A DNA stretch of 64,000 bases, from contig CAWIIX010000007.1 in NCBI GenBank assembly GCA_963836195.1, positions 248,001 through 312,000 on the forward strand, in the 5' to 3' direction. The DNA comes from Trebonia sp963836195. Lineage in GTDB: Bacteria > Actinomycetota > Actinomycetes > Streptosporangiales > Streptosporangiaceae. The stretch's first letter is position 1. Each line of letters begins with the position of its first letter. Shown here piece after piece: positions 16,516 through 24,670 of this stretch. The position numbers and the translations under genes are program-made. Below the pieces are notes generated by a model that saw only the letters and a program-made list of their open reading frames with translations, was not told where the DNA came from and made no database searches.

Positions 16516-18648
16516 ATGACAACAACTACCTCCCGGGAGAGCGACTCGCCGTCGCCTGCGGAGCGGGTCCGGTGGACGGGCGACGATCTCGGGTCCGCCG
16601 TCCGCCGGGCGCCGACGCGCGGTACCGAGGCCATCGGCGCCGCCTTCCGCGCGCAGGTCGCGCTGCGCGCCCCCGGGGTCGTCATGATCCCGACCCCCGC
16701 CGCCGCGGCCGGTGACGAGCCGTCGGACCTGTCTGACGCGCCCGCCCCCGGCGCCAGGGAAACGCCGGACGCGCAGCCGTCGGGCATCCGCGACGTCGCC
16801 GCCGTCACCCTCGACAAGGCCCGCGACCACCTGCTGCGGTTGCAGGACCCGCACGGCTGGTGGATCGGCGAGCTCGAAACCAACGTCACCATGGACGCCG
16901 AGGACGTGCTGCTGAGGCATTTCCTTGGCATCCTGACCGAGGTCGAGCTGGCGGAGACGGCCGGCTGGATCAGGTCGCAGCAGCGCGACGACGGCACCTG
17001 GGCCAACTTCTACGACGGCCCGGGCGACCTGTCCACCACGGTCGAGGCCTACGTGGCGCTCAAGCTCGCGGGCGACCCGGTCGACGCGCCGCACATGAAG
17101 CGCGCGGCCGACTGGATCACCGCCAGCGGCGGCCTCACCGCGACCCGCGTGTTCACCAGGATCTGGCTCGCGATCAGCGGCCGGTGGTCCTGGGATGACC
17201 TGCCGGTCATCCCGCCCGAGGTCATCTACCTGCCGTCCTGGGTCCCGCTGAACATCTACGACTGGGGCTGCTGGGCCAGGCAGACGATCGTCGCGCTGGC
17301 GGTGGTGTCCAGCTTCAAGCCGAGCAGGCCGCTCCCGTTCCTGCTCGACGAGCTCTACGCGGCGGTGCCCGGCCGGCCGCCCAAGGCCGACAACCGGGAC
17401 CCGTGGACGCTCGCGTTCAACGGGCTCGACAAGGCGCTCCACGCGGTCGAGCCGAGGCTGCCCAAGCGGGCCAGGAGGGCCGCCCGGAGCCGCTGCACCG
17501 ACTGGATCATCGCCCGTCAGGAGGCCGACGGCTGCTGGGGCGGCATCCAGCCGCCCTGGGTCTACTCGATCATGGCGCTGTACCTGATGGGCTACGGCCT
17601 CGACAGCCCCGTCGTCAAGAAGGCGATCGACGCCCTCGATCGGTTCACGATCAGGGAGGACGGCATCCGCCGTCTGGAGGCGTGCCAGTCCCCGGTCTGG
17701 GACACCGTGCTGTCGATGATCGCGCTGGCCGACGCCGGGCTCGAGCCGGACCACCCGGCCCTCACCGCCAGCGCCAACTGGGTGCTCAACGAGGAGATCC
17801 GCCAGCCCGGCGACTGGCAGGTGCGCCGCCCGCAGACCGCCCCCGGCGGCTGGGCGTTCGAGTTCGACAACGACAACTACGCCGACACCGACGACACGGC
17901 CGAGGTCGTGCTGGCCCTGCGCCGCACCAGCACCGACAACCGGGCGGCGATCCAGCGCGGCCTGCGCTGGCTCGAGGGCATGCAGTGCAAGGACGGCGGC
18001 TGGGGCGCGTTCGACGCCGACAACACCCGCCAGCTCGTCAACAAGCTGCCGTTCTGCGACTTCGGGGCGGTGATCGACCCGCCAAGCGCCGACGTCACCG
18101 CGCACATCGTGGAGGCGTTCGCGGCCGAGGGCCTCGCCCACGAGACCGCCTGCAGGCGAGGCGTCATCTGGCTGCTCAAGCACCAGGAGGAGGACGGCTC
18201 CTGGTTCGGCCGCTGGGGCGCCAACTACCTCTACGGCACCGGCGCGGTCGTTCCCGCGCTGATCGCGGCGGGCGTCAAGCCGGGCAAGCCGCAGATCCGC
18301 CGCGCCGTCGCCTGGCTCGAGCAGCACCAGAACGAGGACGGCGGCTGGGGCGAGGACATGCGCTCCTACGACGACCCGGAGAACTGGTCGGGCCGGGGCG
18401 CGTCCACCGCCTCGCAGACCGCGTGGGCGCTGCTGGCGCTGCTCGCGGCGGGCGAGGAGGAGGGCAAGGCGGCCGAGCGCGGCATCCGCTGGCTGGCGGA
18501 GACGCAGCGCCCGGACGGGACCTGGGACGAGCCGTACTTCACCGGGACCGGCTTCCCGGGCGACTTCTACCTGAACTACCACCTGTACCGGCTGGCGTTC
18601 CCGGTCTCCGCGCTTGGCAGATACGTAAGGGGTTCACGTCATGACTGA
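16516..18648 (+). CDS. shc: Squalene-hopene cyclase
   Basis: 710 residues. The enzyme cyclises squalene to hopene/hopanol at the inner membrane surface. The catalytic DxDD motif is DTDD at residues 457-460, followed by TAEV. Several QW repeats are visible, for example QDPHGWW, QQRDDGTWANF, QEADGCWGG, MQCKDGGWGAF, HQEEDGSWFGRWG, HQNEDGGWGED and TQRPDGTWDE. The first 95 residues are a Ser/Pro/Ala-rich extension ahead of the first conserved block (LDKARDHLLRLQDPHGWW), longer than in most cyclases. ATG 16516 lies 3 bp after the preceding stop. The 3' end overlaps the start of the hpnG-ispH fusion by 8 bp. Confidence 0.95.
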   Translation: MTTTTSRESDSPSPAERVRWTGDDLGSAVRRAPTRGTEAIGAAFRAQVALRAPGVVMIPTPAAAAGDEPSDLSDAPAPGARETPDAQPSGIRDVAAVTLDKARDHLLRLQDPHGWWIGELETNVTMDAEDVLLRHFLGILTEVELAETAGWIRSQQRDDGTWANFYDGPGDLSTTVEAYVALKLAGDPVDAPHMKRAADWITASGGLTATRVFTRIWLAISGRWSWDDLPVIPPEVIYLPSWVPLNIYDWGCWARQTIVALAVVSSFKPSRPLPFLLDELYAAVPGRPPKADNRDPWTLAFNGLDKALHAVEPRLPKRARRAARSRCTDWIIARQEADGCWGGIQPPWVYSIMALYLMGYGLDSPVVKKAIDALDRFTIREDGIRRLEACQSPVWDTVLSMIALADAGLEPDHPALTASANWVLNEEIRQPGDWQVRRPQTAPGGWAFEFDNDNYADTDDTAEVVLALRRTSTDNRAAIQRGLRWLEGMQCKDGGWGAFDADNTRQLVNKLPFCDFGAVIDPPSADVTAHIVEAFAAEGLAHETACRRGVIWLLKHQEEDGSWFGRWGANYLYGTGAVVPALIAAGVKPGKPQIRRAVAWLEQHQNEDGGWGEDMRSYDDPENWSGRGASTASQTAWALLALLAAGEEEGKAAERGIRWLAETQRPDGTWDEPYFTGTGFPGDFYLNYHLYRLAFPVSALGRYVRGSRHD

Positions 18649-20278
18649 GACCATTCCACAGCCCCGGGTGGCCGAGGTGGGGGCCTTGGCCGATGCCCCC
18701 GCCGACGCGCCCGCGCTGCTCGTCTACGCCCCGCTCCGGTTCGAGGCCAACGCCGTCCGCCGCGGTCTCACCCAGTCGAGCAGCCACGTCCTGCGCACCG
18801 GCATGGGCGCCACCCGATCGAGGAAATCGGCCGCCCAGAGCCAGCCCGGTCCGTTCGGAGCGATGGTTGTGATGGGCACCGCGGCCGGCCTGGCGGACGG
18901 CCTCAGCCCGGGCGACCTGATCGTCGCCACCGAGGTGACCAACGGCGAGACCACCATCGCGCTCCCCGGCGCCGACCTGCTCGCGGCCGAACTGCGGCGG
19001 GCCGGCCTGAACGCCCGCGCCGGGCGCGTCATCCAGGTCAAAAAGATCGTCAGCTCCTCCGAACGGTCCCGGCTGGCTGCGGACGGCTACCTCGCCGCCG
19101 ACATGGAGTCGGCCGCCATCGTGGCCGCCGTCAAGGGCCGGGCGCCGACCGCTCAGCAGCCGGCCGAGTCGGGGCTCAACGCCGTAGACGCGGCGGCGCT
19201 GGCCGCCGCCACCGCCGGACAGCCGGTAGCAATCATCCGCGCGGTCTCCGACGGCGGCTTCGGCCCCGGCATGGTCACCGGCGGGATGGCCGCGCTCCGC
19301 TCGCTGCGCGCGGCCGCCCCGGTCGCCGAGCGCTGGGCCGCCGCCTGCCGCGAGCGGACGGTGCTGCTGGCCGGCCCCAGGTCGTTCTGCGCCGGGGTGG
19401 AGCGGGCGATCGAGATCGTCGAGCGCGCGCTCGAGTTGCGGGGCGCGCCGGTCTACGTGCGCAAGCAGATCGTGCACAACACCCGGGTAGTGGCCGACCT
19501 CGAGCAGCGCGGCGCGATCTTCGTCGACGAGCTCGACGAGGTGCCGAACGGGGCCACGGTCGTGTTCTCGGCCCACGGCGTCTCGCCCGCGGTCCGCTCC
19601 GACGCGTCCGAGCGGTCCCTGTCGGTCATCGACGCGACCTGCCCGCTGGTGTCGAAGGTGCACGCGGAGGCGCGCCGGTTCGCCGACAAGGGCTACACGG
19701 TCGCGCTGATCGGGCACGCCGGCCACGAGGAGGTCGAGGGCACGCTGGGCGAGGCACCGGACTCGACGGTGCTAGTGCAGACCGCCGCCGACGTGGCCGC
19801 GCTCTCGGTCGACGACCCCTCCAAGGTCGCCTACCTGATGCAGACCACGCTCGCCATCGACGAGGCGGCCGACGTGTCCGGCGCCCTGCGGGAGAAGTTC
19901 CCGCAGATGCGCGCGCCCGGCAGCGACGACATCTGCTACGCGACGACCAACCGGCAGGCGGCCGTCCGCGCCGTCGCCACCGAGGCCGACGTGGTCCTCG
20001 TCGCGGGCTCCAAGAACTCCTCCAACTCGGTGCGGCTGGTCGAGCGCTCCGAGCGCGAGGGCACGCCCGCCCACCTGATCGACGGGGCCACGGACATCGA
20101 CTTGTCCTGGCTGGCCGACGCGTCGGTGGTCGGGCTCACGGCGGGGGCATCCGCGCCCCCGGCGGTAGTAAGCGAGATCATCACCGCGCTGTCCGGGCTC
20201 GGCACGGTGACGGTGACCGAGCGGGTCACCACTACCGAATCAGTACAGTTCGGCCTGCCTAGGGAGGTACGGCGCTAA
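18641..20278 (+). CDS. HpnG-type nucleosidase fused to IspH (HMBPP reductase)
   Basis: 545 residues with two enzymes in one chain. Residues about 25-230 are a purine-nucleoside-phosphorylase-fold nucleosidase (GTAAGLADGLSPGDLIVA, AADMESAAI), as in HpnG, which removes adenine from adenosylhopane to give ribosylhopane. Residues about 240-535 are a complete IspH: the three iron-sulfur cysteines lie in RSFCAGVERA (near 249), DATCPLVSKVH (near 333) and DDICYATTNRQ (near 431), with SSNSVRL following. IspH makes IPP and DMAPP, the C5 precursors of the pathway. A Pro/Ala/Gln linker interrupts the nucleosidase near residue 165. The start overlaps the shc stop by 8 bp and hpnH begins directly after the TAA. 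No frame break separates the halves. Confidence 0.9.
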   Translation: MTETIPQPRVAEVGALADAPADAPALLVYAPLRFEANAVRRGLTQSSSHVLRTGMGATRSRKSAAQSQPGPFGAMVVMGTAAGLADGLSPGDLIVATEVTNGETTIALPGADLLAAELRRAGLNARAGRVIQVKKIVSSSERSRLAADGYLAADMESAAIVAAVKGRAPTAQQPAESGLNAVDAAALAAATAGQPVAIIRAVSDGGFGPGMVTGGMAALRSLRAAAPVAERWAAACRERTVLLAGPRSFCAGVERAIEIVERALELRGAPVYVRKQIVHNTRVVADLEQRGAIFVDELDEVPNGATVVFSAHGVSPAVRSDASERSLSVIDATCPLVSKVHAEARRFADKGYTVALIGHAGHEEVEGTLGEAPDSTVLVQTAADVAALSVDDPSKVAYLMQTTLAIDEAADVSGALREKFPQMRAPGSDDICYATTNRQAAVRAVATEADVVLVAGSKNSSNSVRLVERSEREGTPAHLIDGATDIDLSWLADASVVGLTAGASAPPAVVSEIITALSGLGTVTVTERVTTTESVQFGLPREVRR

Positions 20279-21289
20279 ATGTCCATGCCACTTCGCGTCA
20301 GCATGCGCATCGGGACACACCTGATGAAGCAGAAGCTGTCCGGCAATAAGAAGTTCCCGCTGCTGGTCGAGCTTGAGCCGCTGTTCGCGTGCAACCTCAA
20401 GTGCAACGGCTGCGGGAAGATCCAGCAGCCGGCGAGCGTCCTCAAGCAGCGGATGCCCGTCGAGCAGGCGATCGCGGCGATCGAGGAGGCCAACGCGCCG
20501 ATGGTCTCGATCGCCGGCGGCGAGCCGCTGATGCACCCGCAGATCGAGGTGATCGTCCAGGAGCTGATCAAGCGGAAGAAGTTCGTCTTCCTGTGCACCA
20601 ACGCGCTCCTGATGCCCAAGCACCTGCATAAGTTCAAGCCTTCGCCGTACTTCCGCTGGGTGGTGCACATCGACGGGCTGCGCGAGCGGCACGACGAGTC
20701 GGTGTCCAAGGAAGGCGTGTTCGACCAGGCGGTCGAGGCGATCAAGATGGCGAAGGCGGCCGGCTTCAAGGTCAACACCAACACGACCTTCTTCGACACC
20801 GACACCCCGCAGACCGTCATCGACGTACTCGACTTCCTCAACGACGAGCTCGAGGTCGACGACCTGCAGATCTCGCCCGGATACGCGTACGAGAAGGCGC
20901 CCGACCAGGATCACTTCCTCGGCGTCACGCAGACCCGCGAGATGTTCAAGAAGGCGTTCGCGGACGGCCGCCGCAAGAAGTGGCGCCTGATGCACACGCC
21001 GCTGTTCCTCGACTTCCTCGAGGGCAAGGTCGAGTACGAGTGCACCGCCTGGTCGATCCCGTCGTACTCCCTGCTGGGCTGGCAGAAGCCCTGCTACCTG
21101 ATGTCGGACGGCTACGTCGAGAGCTACAAGGAGCTCATCGAGACGACCGAGTGGGAGAAGTACGGCCGGGGCAAGGACCCCCGCTGCGCCAACTGCATGG
21201 CCCACTGCGGCTACGAGCCCTCGGCCGTCATCGCCACCATGTCCTCCCTCAAGGAAGGCATCCGCGCCCTCCGCGAGTCCGGCGTCTGA
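20279..21289 (+). CDS. hpnH: Adenosylhopane synthase HpnH (radical SAM)
   Basis: 336 residues. The radical SAM cluster motif is C38-N-L-K-C42-N-G-C45, followed by SIAGGEPLMHPQ, the SAM-binding GGE region. HpnH joins the 5'-deoxyadenosyl radical to hopene (diploptene) to form adenosylhopane, the entry to extended hopanoids. A C-terminal Cys-rich segment (CANCMAHCGYE, about residues 305-315) follows the core domain. The ATG follows AGGGAGGT directly after the hpnG-ispH stop. This is the last gene of the operon. Unlike some actinobacterial clusters, no dxs, ispG or aminotransferase follows; a strong hairpin at 21367-21400 ends the unit. Confidence 0.94.
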   Translation: MSMPLRVSMRIGTHLMKQKLSGNKKFPLLVELEPLFACNLKCNGCGKIQQPASVLKQRMPVEQAIAAIEEANAPMVSIAGGEPLMHPQIEVIVQELIKRKKFVFLCTNALLMPKHLHKFKPSPYFRWVVHIDGLRERHDESVSKEGVFDQAVEAIKMAKAAGFKVNTNTTFFDTDTPQTVIDVLDFLNDELEVDDLQISPGYAYEKAPDQDHFLGVTQTREMFKKAFADGRRKKWRLMHTPLFLDFLEGKVEYECTAWSIPSYSLLGWQKPCYLMSDGYVESYKELIETTEWEKYGRGKDPRCANCMAHCGYEPSAVIATMSSLKEGIRALRESGV

Positions 21290-21366
21290 GCAGCAGGCAT
21301 AACAAGTTAAAACACCGCTTCTAACCGGCCGCTCGGTCGCAAGGCCGCGGTGATCTTCCCGCGCTG

Positions 21367-21400
21367 TCGGCCCCCGGATTGAACCCGATCCGGGGGCCGA
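21367..21400. terminator. Hairpin terminator after the hopanoid operon
   Basis: A 13-bp stem (left arm 21367-21379, right arm 21388-21400, core CGGCCCCCGGAT/ATCCGGGGGCCG) with an 8-nt loop lies 78 bp after the hpnH stop. There is no T-tract, as is common in actinomycetes. Confidence 0.7.
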
Positions 21401-21430
21401 ACGCGCGGTAGCGCACCCCCGCCGCCCCGT

Positions 21431-21605
21431 CGCCCCCACCCCCACCCCGCCCCCACCCCCACGCGGGCCCCACCCCCACGCGGGCCCCACCCCCACGCGG
21501 GCCCCACCCCCACGCGGCCCCCACCCCCACGCGGCCCCCACCCCCACGCGGCCCCCACCCCCACGCGGGTTGGGCCCCCACCCCCATCCGGGCCCAACCC
21601 CACAC
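21431..21605. repeat. 17-bp tandem repeat array, C-rich on the plus strand
   Basis: The core ACGCGG recurs at 21461, 21478, 21495, 21512, 21529, 21546 and 21563, exactly 17 bp apart. The unit is ACGCGGGCCCCACCCCC or the variant ACGCGGCCCCCACCCCC. Irregular C-rich flanks extend to about 21431 and 21605. The minus strand reads as Gly/Trp-rich open frames in all phases, which are by-products of the repeat. It lies between the hopanoid terminator and the DUF559 gene. Its many G-runs could form quadruplexes. Confidence 0.9.
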
Positions 21606-21796
21606 CCATCCCTGACTTAACCCCACGCGCATCATTCGCACCACACACCTCACAGGAATCGCTGTTCACAGGCTCAGGTCTCGGCGCCCTTAGCGTGGGT
21701 ACTTCGGGTCGCAGGGTGCCCCTTTTGGAACACGATCATGGTCTAAGGGCGAAAACGGGCGCGCATTTAGCACACGTTGATCGTTCGCGCCAATGG

Positions 21797-21836
21797 TTAT
21801 CCACAGGCTCGGGACGAAATGGGCGCGTTATCCACA
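21797..21836. promoter_or_regulatory. Pair of DnaA-box-like sequences
   Basis: GTTATCCACAGG occurs twice, with the perfect 9-mer TTATCCACA at 21797-21805 and 21828-21836, 31 bp apart and in the same orientation. They sit just upstream of the DUF559-type gene (ATG 21888). Two sites are too few for an origin; DnaA-dependent regulation or titration is possible. Confidence 0.45.
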
Positions 21837-21887
21837 GGATGGAAGCGCCGATCGCTTCGTCGGGCGGGTATTGGCACGCTTGGGAGC

Positions 21888-22910
21888 ATGACTCTGAGAA
21901 TTTCTGCTGAGTGCAGTGAGCTCCTCGCTCGGCAAGATGGCGTCATCGGGCGCTCGCAAGGACTGGAATTCGGACTTTCCGCGTACTCAATGCGGCATCG
22001 GGCTCGGGCGGGGGAGTGGCAGCGGATTCAGCGCGGGGTGTACGCGGCCTTCTCGGGTGAGGCGACAAGGGAAGCGCAGCTGTGGGCGGCCCTGCTCCGG
22101 GCCGGGCCGGAGGCGGTGCTCAGCCATCAGACCGCAGCCGAGCTCTACGGGCTCATAAAGCAGCCCAGCCCGTTGATTCACGTGACCGTTCCGGCCGCCA
22201 GCAACCCGGCCAAGTCCAGCCGGATTCCCGGGGTAGTCGTGCATCGGTCGCGGATTCTTGACCGGACCAGGCACCCGGCTCTGCTGCCGCCGCGGACCAG
22301 GATCGAAGAGACCGTGCTCGATCTCATCGAGGAGATGGGCGCGCCCGCAGACCGGTACGACGTGATTTGCCGGGCGATTGGCGGCCGGCTGACCACGGCG
22401 GCGCGACTGCGAGTGGCCCTGAGAAGGCGGAAGCGGTTCCATGATCGGCGGGAAGCGGAGTTCGCCCTGGAAGATGCAGGGCAGGGTGCGCTCTCCAACC
22501 TGGAGCGCTGGTACTTGAGAGGCGTTGAACGCGGACATAAGTTGCCCATCGCCAAGCGTCAGGCGCGCAGGAAGGTCGACGGCCAGAGCATCTACCTGGA
22601 CAACCTGTATGAGGAGTATCGCGTATGCGTGGAATTGGACGGGGCCGCCGCCCATCCGGCCGGCGAGCAATGGCGCGATAAACGAAGGGATAGGCGTAAC
22701 CTGGCCGCCGAGAAAATCGTCACAATGCGCTTCGGGTATTCGGACCTGCGCACTGAACAGGCGCAATGCCAGACTGCGGGGGAGGTCGCCCGCGTCCTTC
22801 GCGACCGCGGACCGTGGGTCGGCGTCTCCTGCCGGCTGCCCGGGTGCCCGGTGTTAGCGCGGGAACTGACGGCCTTGTTTGGCGAAAGATTGCGGCGCGA
22901 TTGCGGGTAG
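21888..22910 (+). CDS. AbiEi-type N-terminal domain / DUF559 protein
   Basis: 340 residues. The N-terminal third resembles the AbiEi antitoxin-type wing domain (LARQDGVIGRSQGLEFGLS, RIQRGVYAAF, LSHQTAAELYGL). The C-terminal part (about residues 195-310) resembles DUF559, a Vsr-like PD-(D/E)xK nuclease fold: DNLYEEYRVCVELDGAAAHP with a following KRRDRRNL and RFGYSDLR. Actinomycete genomes hold many such stand-alone genes; neither toxin nor methylase is next to it. ATG 21888 follows a weak GGGAG site; earlier in-frame codons lack homology and would cover the DnaA-like boxes. Codon use here is less GC-biased than in the hopanoid operon. Function uncertain. Confidence 0.75.
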   Translation: MTLRISAECSELLARQDGVIGRSQGLEFGLSAYSMRHRARAGEWQRIQRGVYAAFSGEATREAQLWAALLRAGPEAVLSHQTAAELYGLIKQPSPLIHVTVPAASNPAKSSRIPGVVVHRSRILDRTRHPALLPPRTRIEETVLDLIEEMGAPADRYDVICRAIGGRLTTAARLRVALRRRKRFHDRREAEFALEDAGQGALSNLERWYLRGVERGHKLPIAKRQARRKVDGQSIYLDNLYEEYRVCVELDGAAAHPAGEQWRDKRRDRRNLAAEKIVTMRFGYSDLRTEQAQCQTAGEVARVLRDRGPWVGVSCRLPGCPVLARELTALFGERLRRDCG

Positions 22911-22980
22911 CTGAAGGGCGCTGCGGGAGCGTGCGTTGATGGGCTGTTCGCAGGATTAGCTCAGCTACTCCTCAGGTACG

Positions 22981-23060
22981 ACCGCCAGAGTTCATGGCGG
23001 TGCGGACGTAGCGCCGGGGTTTGATGCGCTCCCCCGGTTGCGACATGTCCGCACCGCCAT
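22981..23060 (+). promoter_or_regulatory. Nested and alternative hairpins in the leader of the FtsX-type permease gene
   Basis: ATGGCGGTGCGGAC (22994-23007) and its exact reverse complement (23047-23060) enclose 39 nt that themselves contain CCGGGG/CCCCGG arms. The left arm can alternatively pair with ACCGCC at 22981-22986. The element ends 28 bp before the ATG at 23089. An RNA attenuator or a paired DNA operator is possible. Confidence 0.5.
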
Positions 23061-23088
23061 ATATCTGCTTAGTCCGCTGAGGAGTCTG

Positions 23089-24642
23089 ATGTTTTTCACA
23101 TACCTCTGGCGCGAGTTGCGCCGCCGGGCGCGCCAGGCCATCTTCATAGCCATCGGGTTGGCGCTCGGGATCGGGCTGGTGATCACGGTGACCGCTGCGG
23201 CGGCCGGGGTCAAGAACGCCCAGGCGTCCGTCTTGCACTCGCTGTACGGCGTCGGCACCGACATCACCGTGACCAAGGCGCCCAGCACCAGCAGTACCGC
23301 CGGCGGCGGGTTCGGCTTTAGCTTCAAGCAGGGGGTCGGCACGGCCTCCAGGCCGAAGGCCGGTTCGACGATCGATGACAACACGCTGGCGTCGGACTTC
23401 ACCCTTTCGTCGATCAGCGCGGCCGACGTAACCTCGGTCTCCAAGCTCGACAACGTGGCCGCGGCGGCGGGCGGGCTGACCCTCACCGACCGGACGGTCA
23501 CCGGCACCGTGCCGTCGTTCAACACGGGCAGCACCGGCGGCGGAGGCGGCTTCGGCGGTGGCGGCGGCGGGACCACCGGCGGCGGATTCACCGGCGGCGG
23601 CACCAGCTCCTTCAAGACCAACAGCTTCGTCGTCAGCGGCGTCGACCTCGCCAACGGCGAGCTCGGCCCGCTGTCGACCGGCACGATCAGCTCCGGCCGG
23701 ACCTTCACCTCGGCCGACGCGACCAAGGACGTCGCGCTGGTCGACTCCAGCTACGCGACCACTAACAAGCTCAAGGTCGGCAGCACGATCGACATCGGCA
23801 ACTCCAAGGCCGCGGCGACCAAGTTCACCGTCGTCGGCATCGTGACCGAGCCAGCCGGCGATGACTCGACCAACGTCTACATCCCGCTGACGGTGGCCCA
23901 GTCGCTGGCCGGACTGAAGAACGACGTCAACACCATCTACGTGTCGGCGACCAGCGGCAGCGACATCACCTCGGTCGCGGACGCGATCACCAAGTCGGTC
24001 CCCGGCGTGACCATCACCGACCAGGACACCCTGGCGAGCCAGGTCACCGGCTCCATCTCGAGCGCGTCGTCGCTGGCCAACAACCTCGGCAAATGGCTCG
24101 CGATCGCGGTCCTGATCGCGGCGTTCCTGCTCGCCAGCCTGCTCACCATGTCGGCCGTGTCGCGGCGGATCCGTGAGTTCGGCACGCTGAAGGCGCTCGG
24201 CTGGAAGAGCCGCCGGGTGGTCTTCCAGGTGATGGGCGAGTCGATCGCGATCGGCATCGTCGGCGGCGCCATCGGCGTCGGGCTCGGCTTCCTCGGCGCG
24301 GCCGCCGTCGGCCACTTCGCGCACCCGCTGACCGCCTCCGTCGGCGGCGCCACCACCGGCTCGGCGACGCCCGGCGGCGCCCGCGCGTTCACCGGCGGCG
24401 GCGGCTACCCCGGCGGCGGAACCGGCGGCGCCGGTCGCGCCGGCGGATTCACCGGCGGCTTCACCCACGCGGCGGCCAACACCGTGCCGACCGTCACCGA
24501 GCACCTGACCGCCCCGGTCACGCTCGAGGCGGTGCTCGCAGCGGTGGTCCTGGCTGTCCTCGGCGGGCTCATCGCCGGGTCGTTCGGCGGCTGGCGGGCG
24601 GCGCGTCTGCGCCCGGCCGCGGCCCTGTCCAAGGTCGCCTGA
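23089..24642 (+). CDS. ABC transporter permease, FtsX/MacB type
   Basis: 517 residues with four predicted membrane helices: about 16-38 at the N terminus, then about 335-360, 385-410 and 480-505. The external domain between helices 1 and 2 holds MacB-like periplasmic strands and a long Gly-rich linker (about residues 148-178); a second Gly-rich loop lies between helices 3 and 4 (about 425-470). The cytoplasmic loop RRIREFGTLKALGWKSRRV is the family's ATPase-coupling motif. ATG 23089 follows a GAGGAG site. With the ATPase gene 28 bp downstream it forms a complete MacB/LolE-like exporter; the substrate is unknown. Confidence 0.87.
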   Translation: MFFTYLWRELRRRARQAIFIAIGLALGIGLVITVTAAAAGVKNAQASVLHSLYGVGTDITVTKAPSTSSTAGGGFGFSFKQGVGTASRPKAGSTIDDNTLASDFTLSSISAADVTSVSKLDNVAAAAGGLTLTDRTVTGTVPSFNTGSTGGGGGFGGGGGGTTGGGFTGGGTSSFKTNSFVVSGVDLANGELGPLSTGTISSGRTFTSADATKDVALVDSSYATTNKLKVGSTIDIGNSKAAATKFTVVGIVTEPAGDDSTNVYIPLTVAQSLAGLKNDVNTIYVSATSGSDITSVADAITKSVPGVTITDQDTLASQVTGSISSASSLANNLGKWLAIAVLIAAFLLASLLTMSAVSRRIREFGTLKALGWKSRRVVFQVMGESIAIGIVGGAIGVGLGFLGAAAVGHFAHPLTASVGGATTGSATPGGARAFTGGGGYPGGGTGGAGRAGGFTGGFTHAAANTVPTVTEHLTAPVTLEAVLAAVVLAVLGGLIAGSFGGWRAARLRPAAALSKVA

Positions 24643-24670
24643 CGGCCGGATTGAGGGAGAAAGAGAACTC

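Noticed and set aside
15676..18582. 968-residue minus-strand open frame across the polyprenyl synthase and squalene-hopene cyclase genes
   Set aside because: Antisense shadow. The plus-strand genes carry intact motifs and fit an operon.
21431..21605. CRISPR array
   Set aside because: The repeats are contiguous 17-mers without unique spacers and there are no cas genes.
21240..21669. Gly/Trp-rich minus-strand proteins (GVGPAWGWG repeats)
   Set aside because: These frames come from the 17-bp tandem array; no start site, homology or codon bias supports translation.
21797..21836. Replication origin (oriC)
   Set aside because: Only two DnaA-like boxes are present, and dnaA, dnaN, gyrB and an AT-rich unwinding region are missing.
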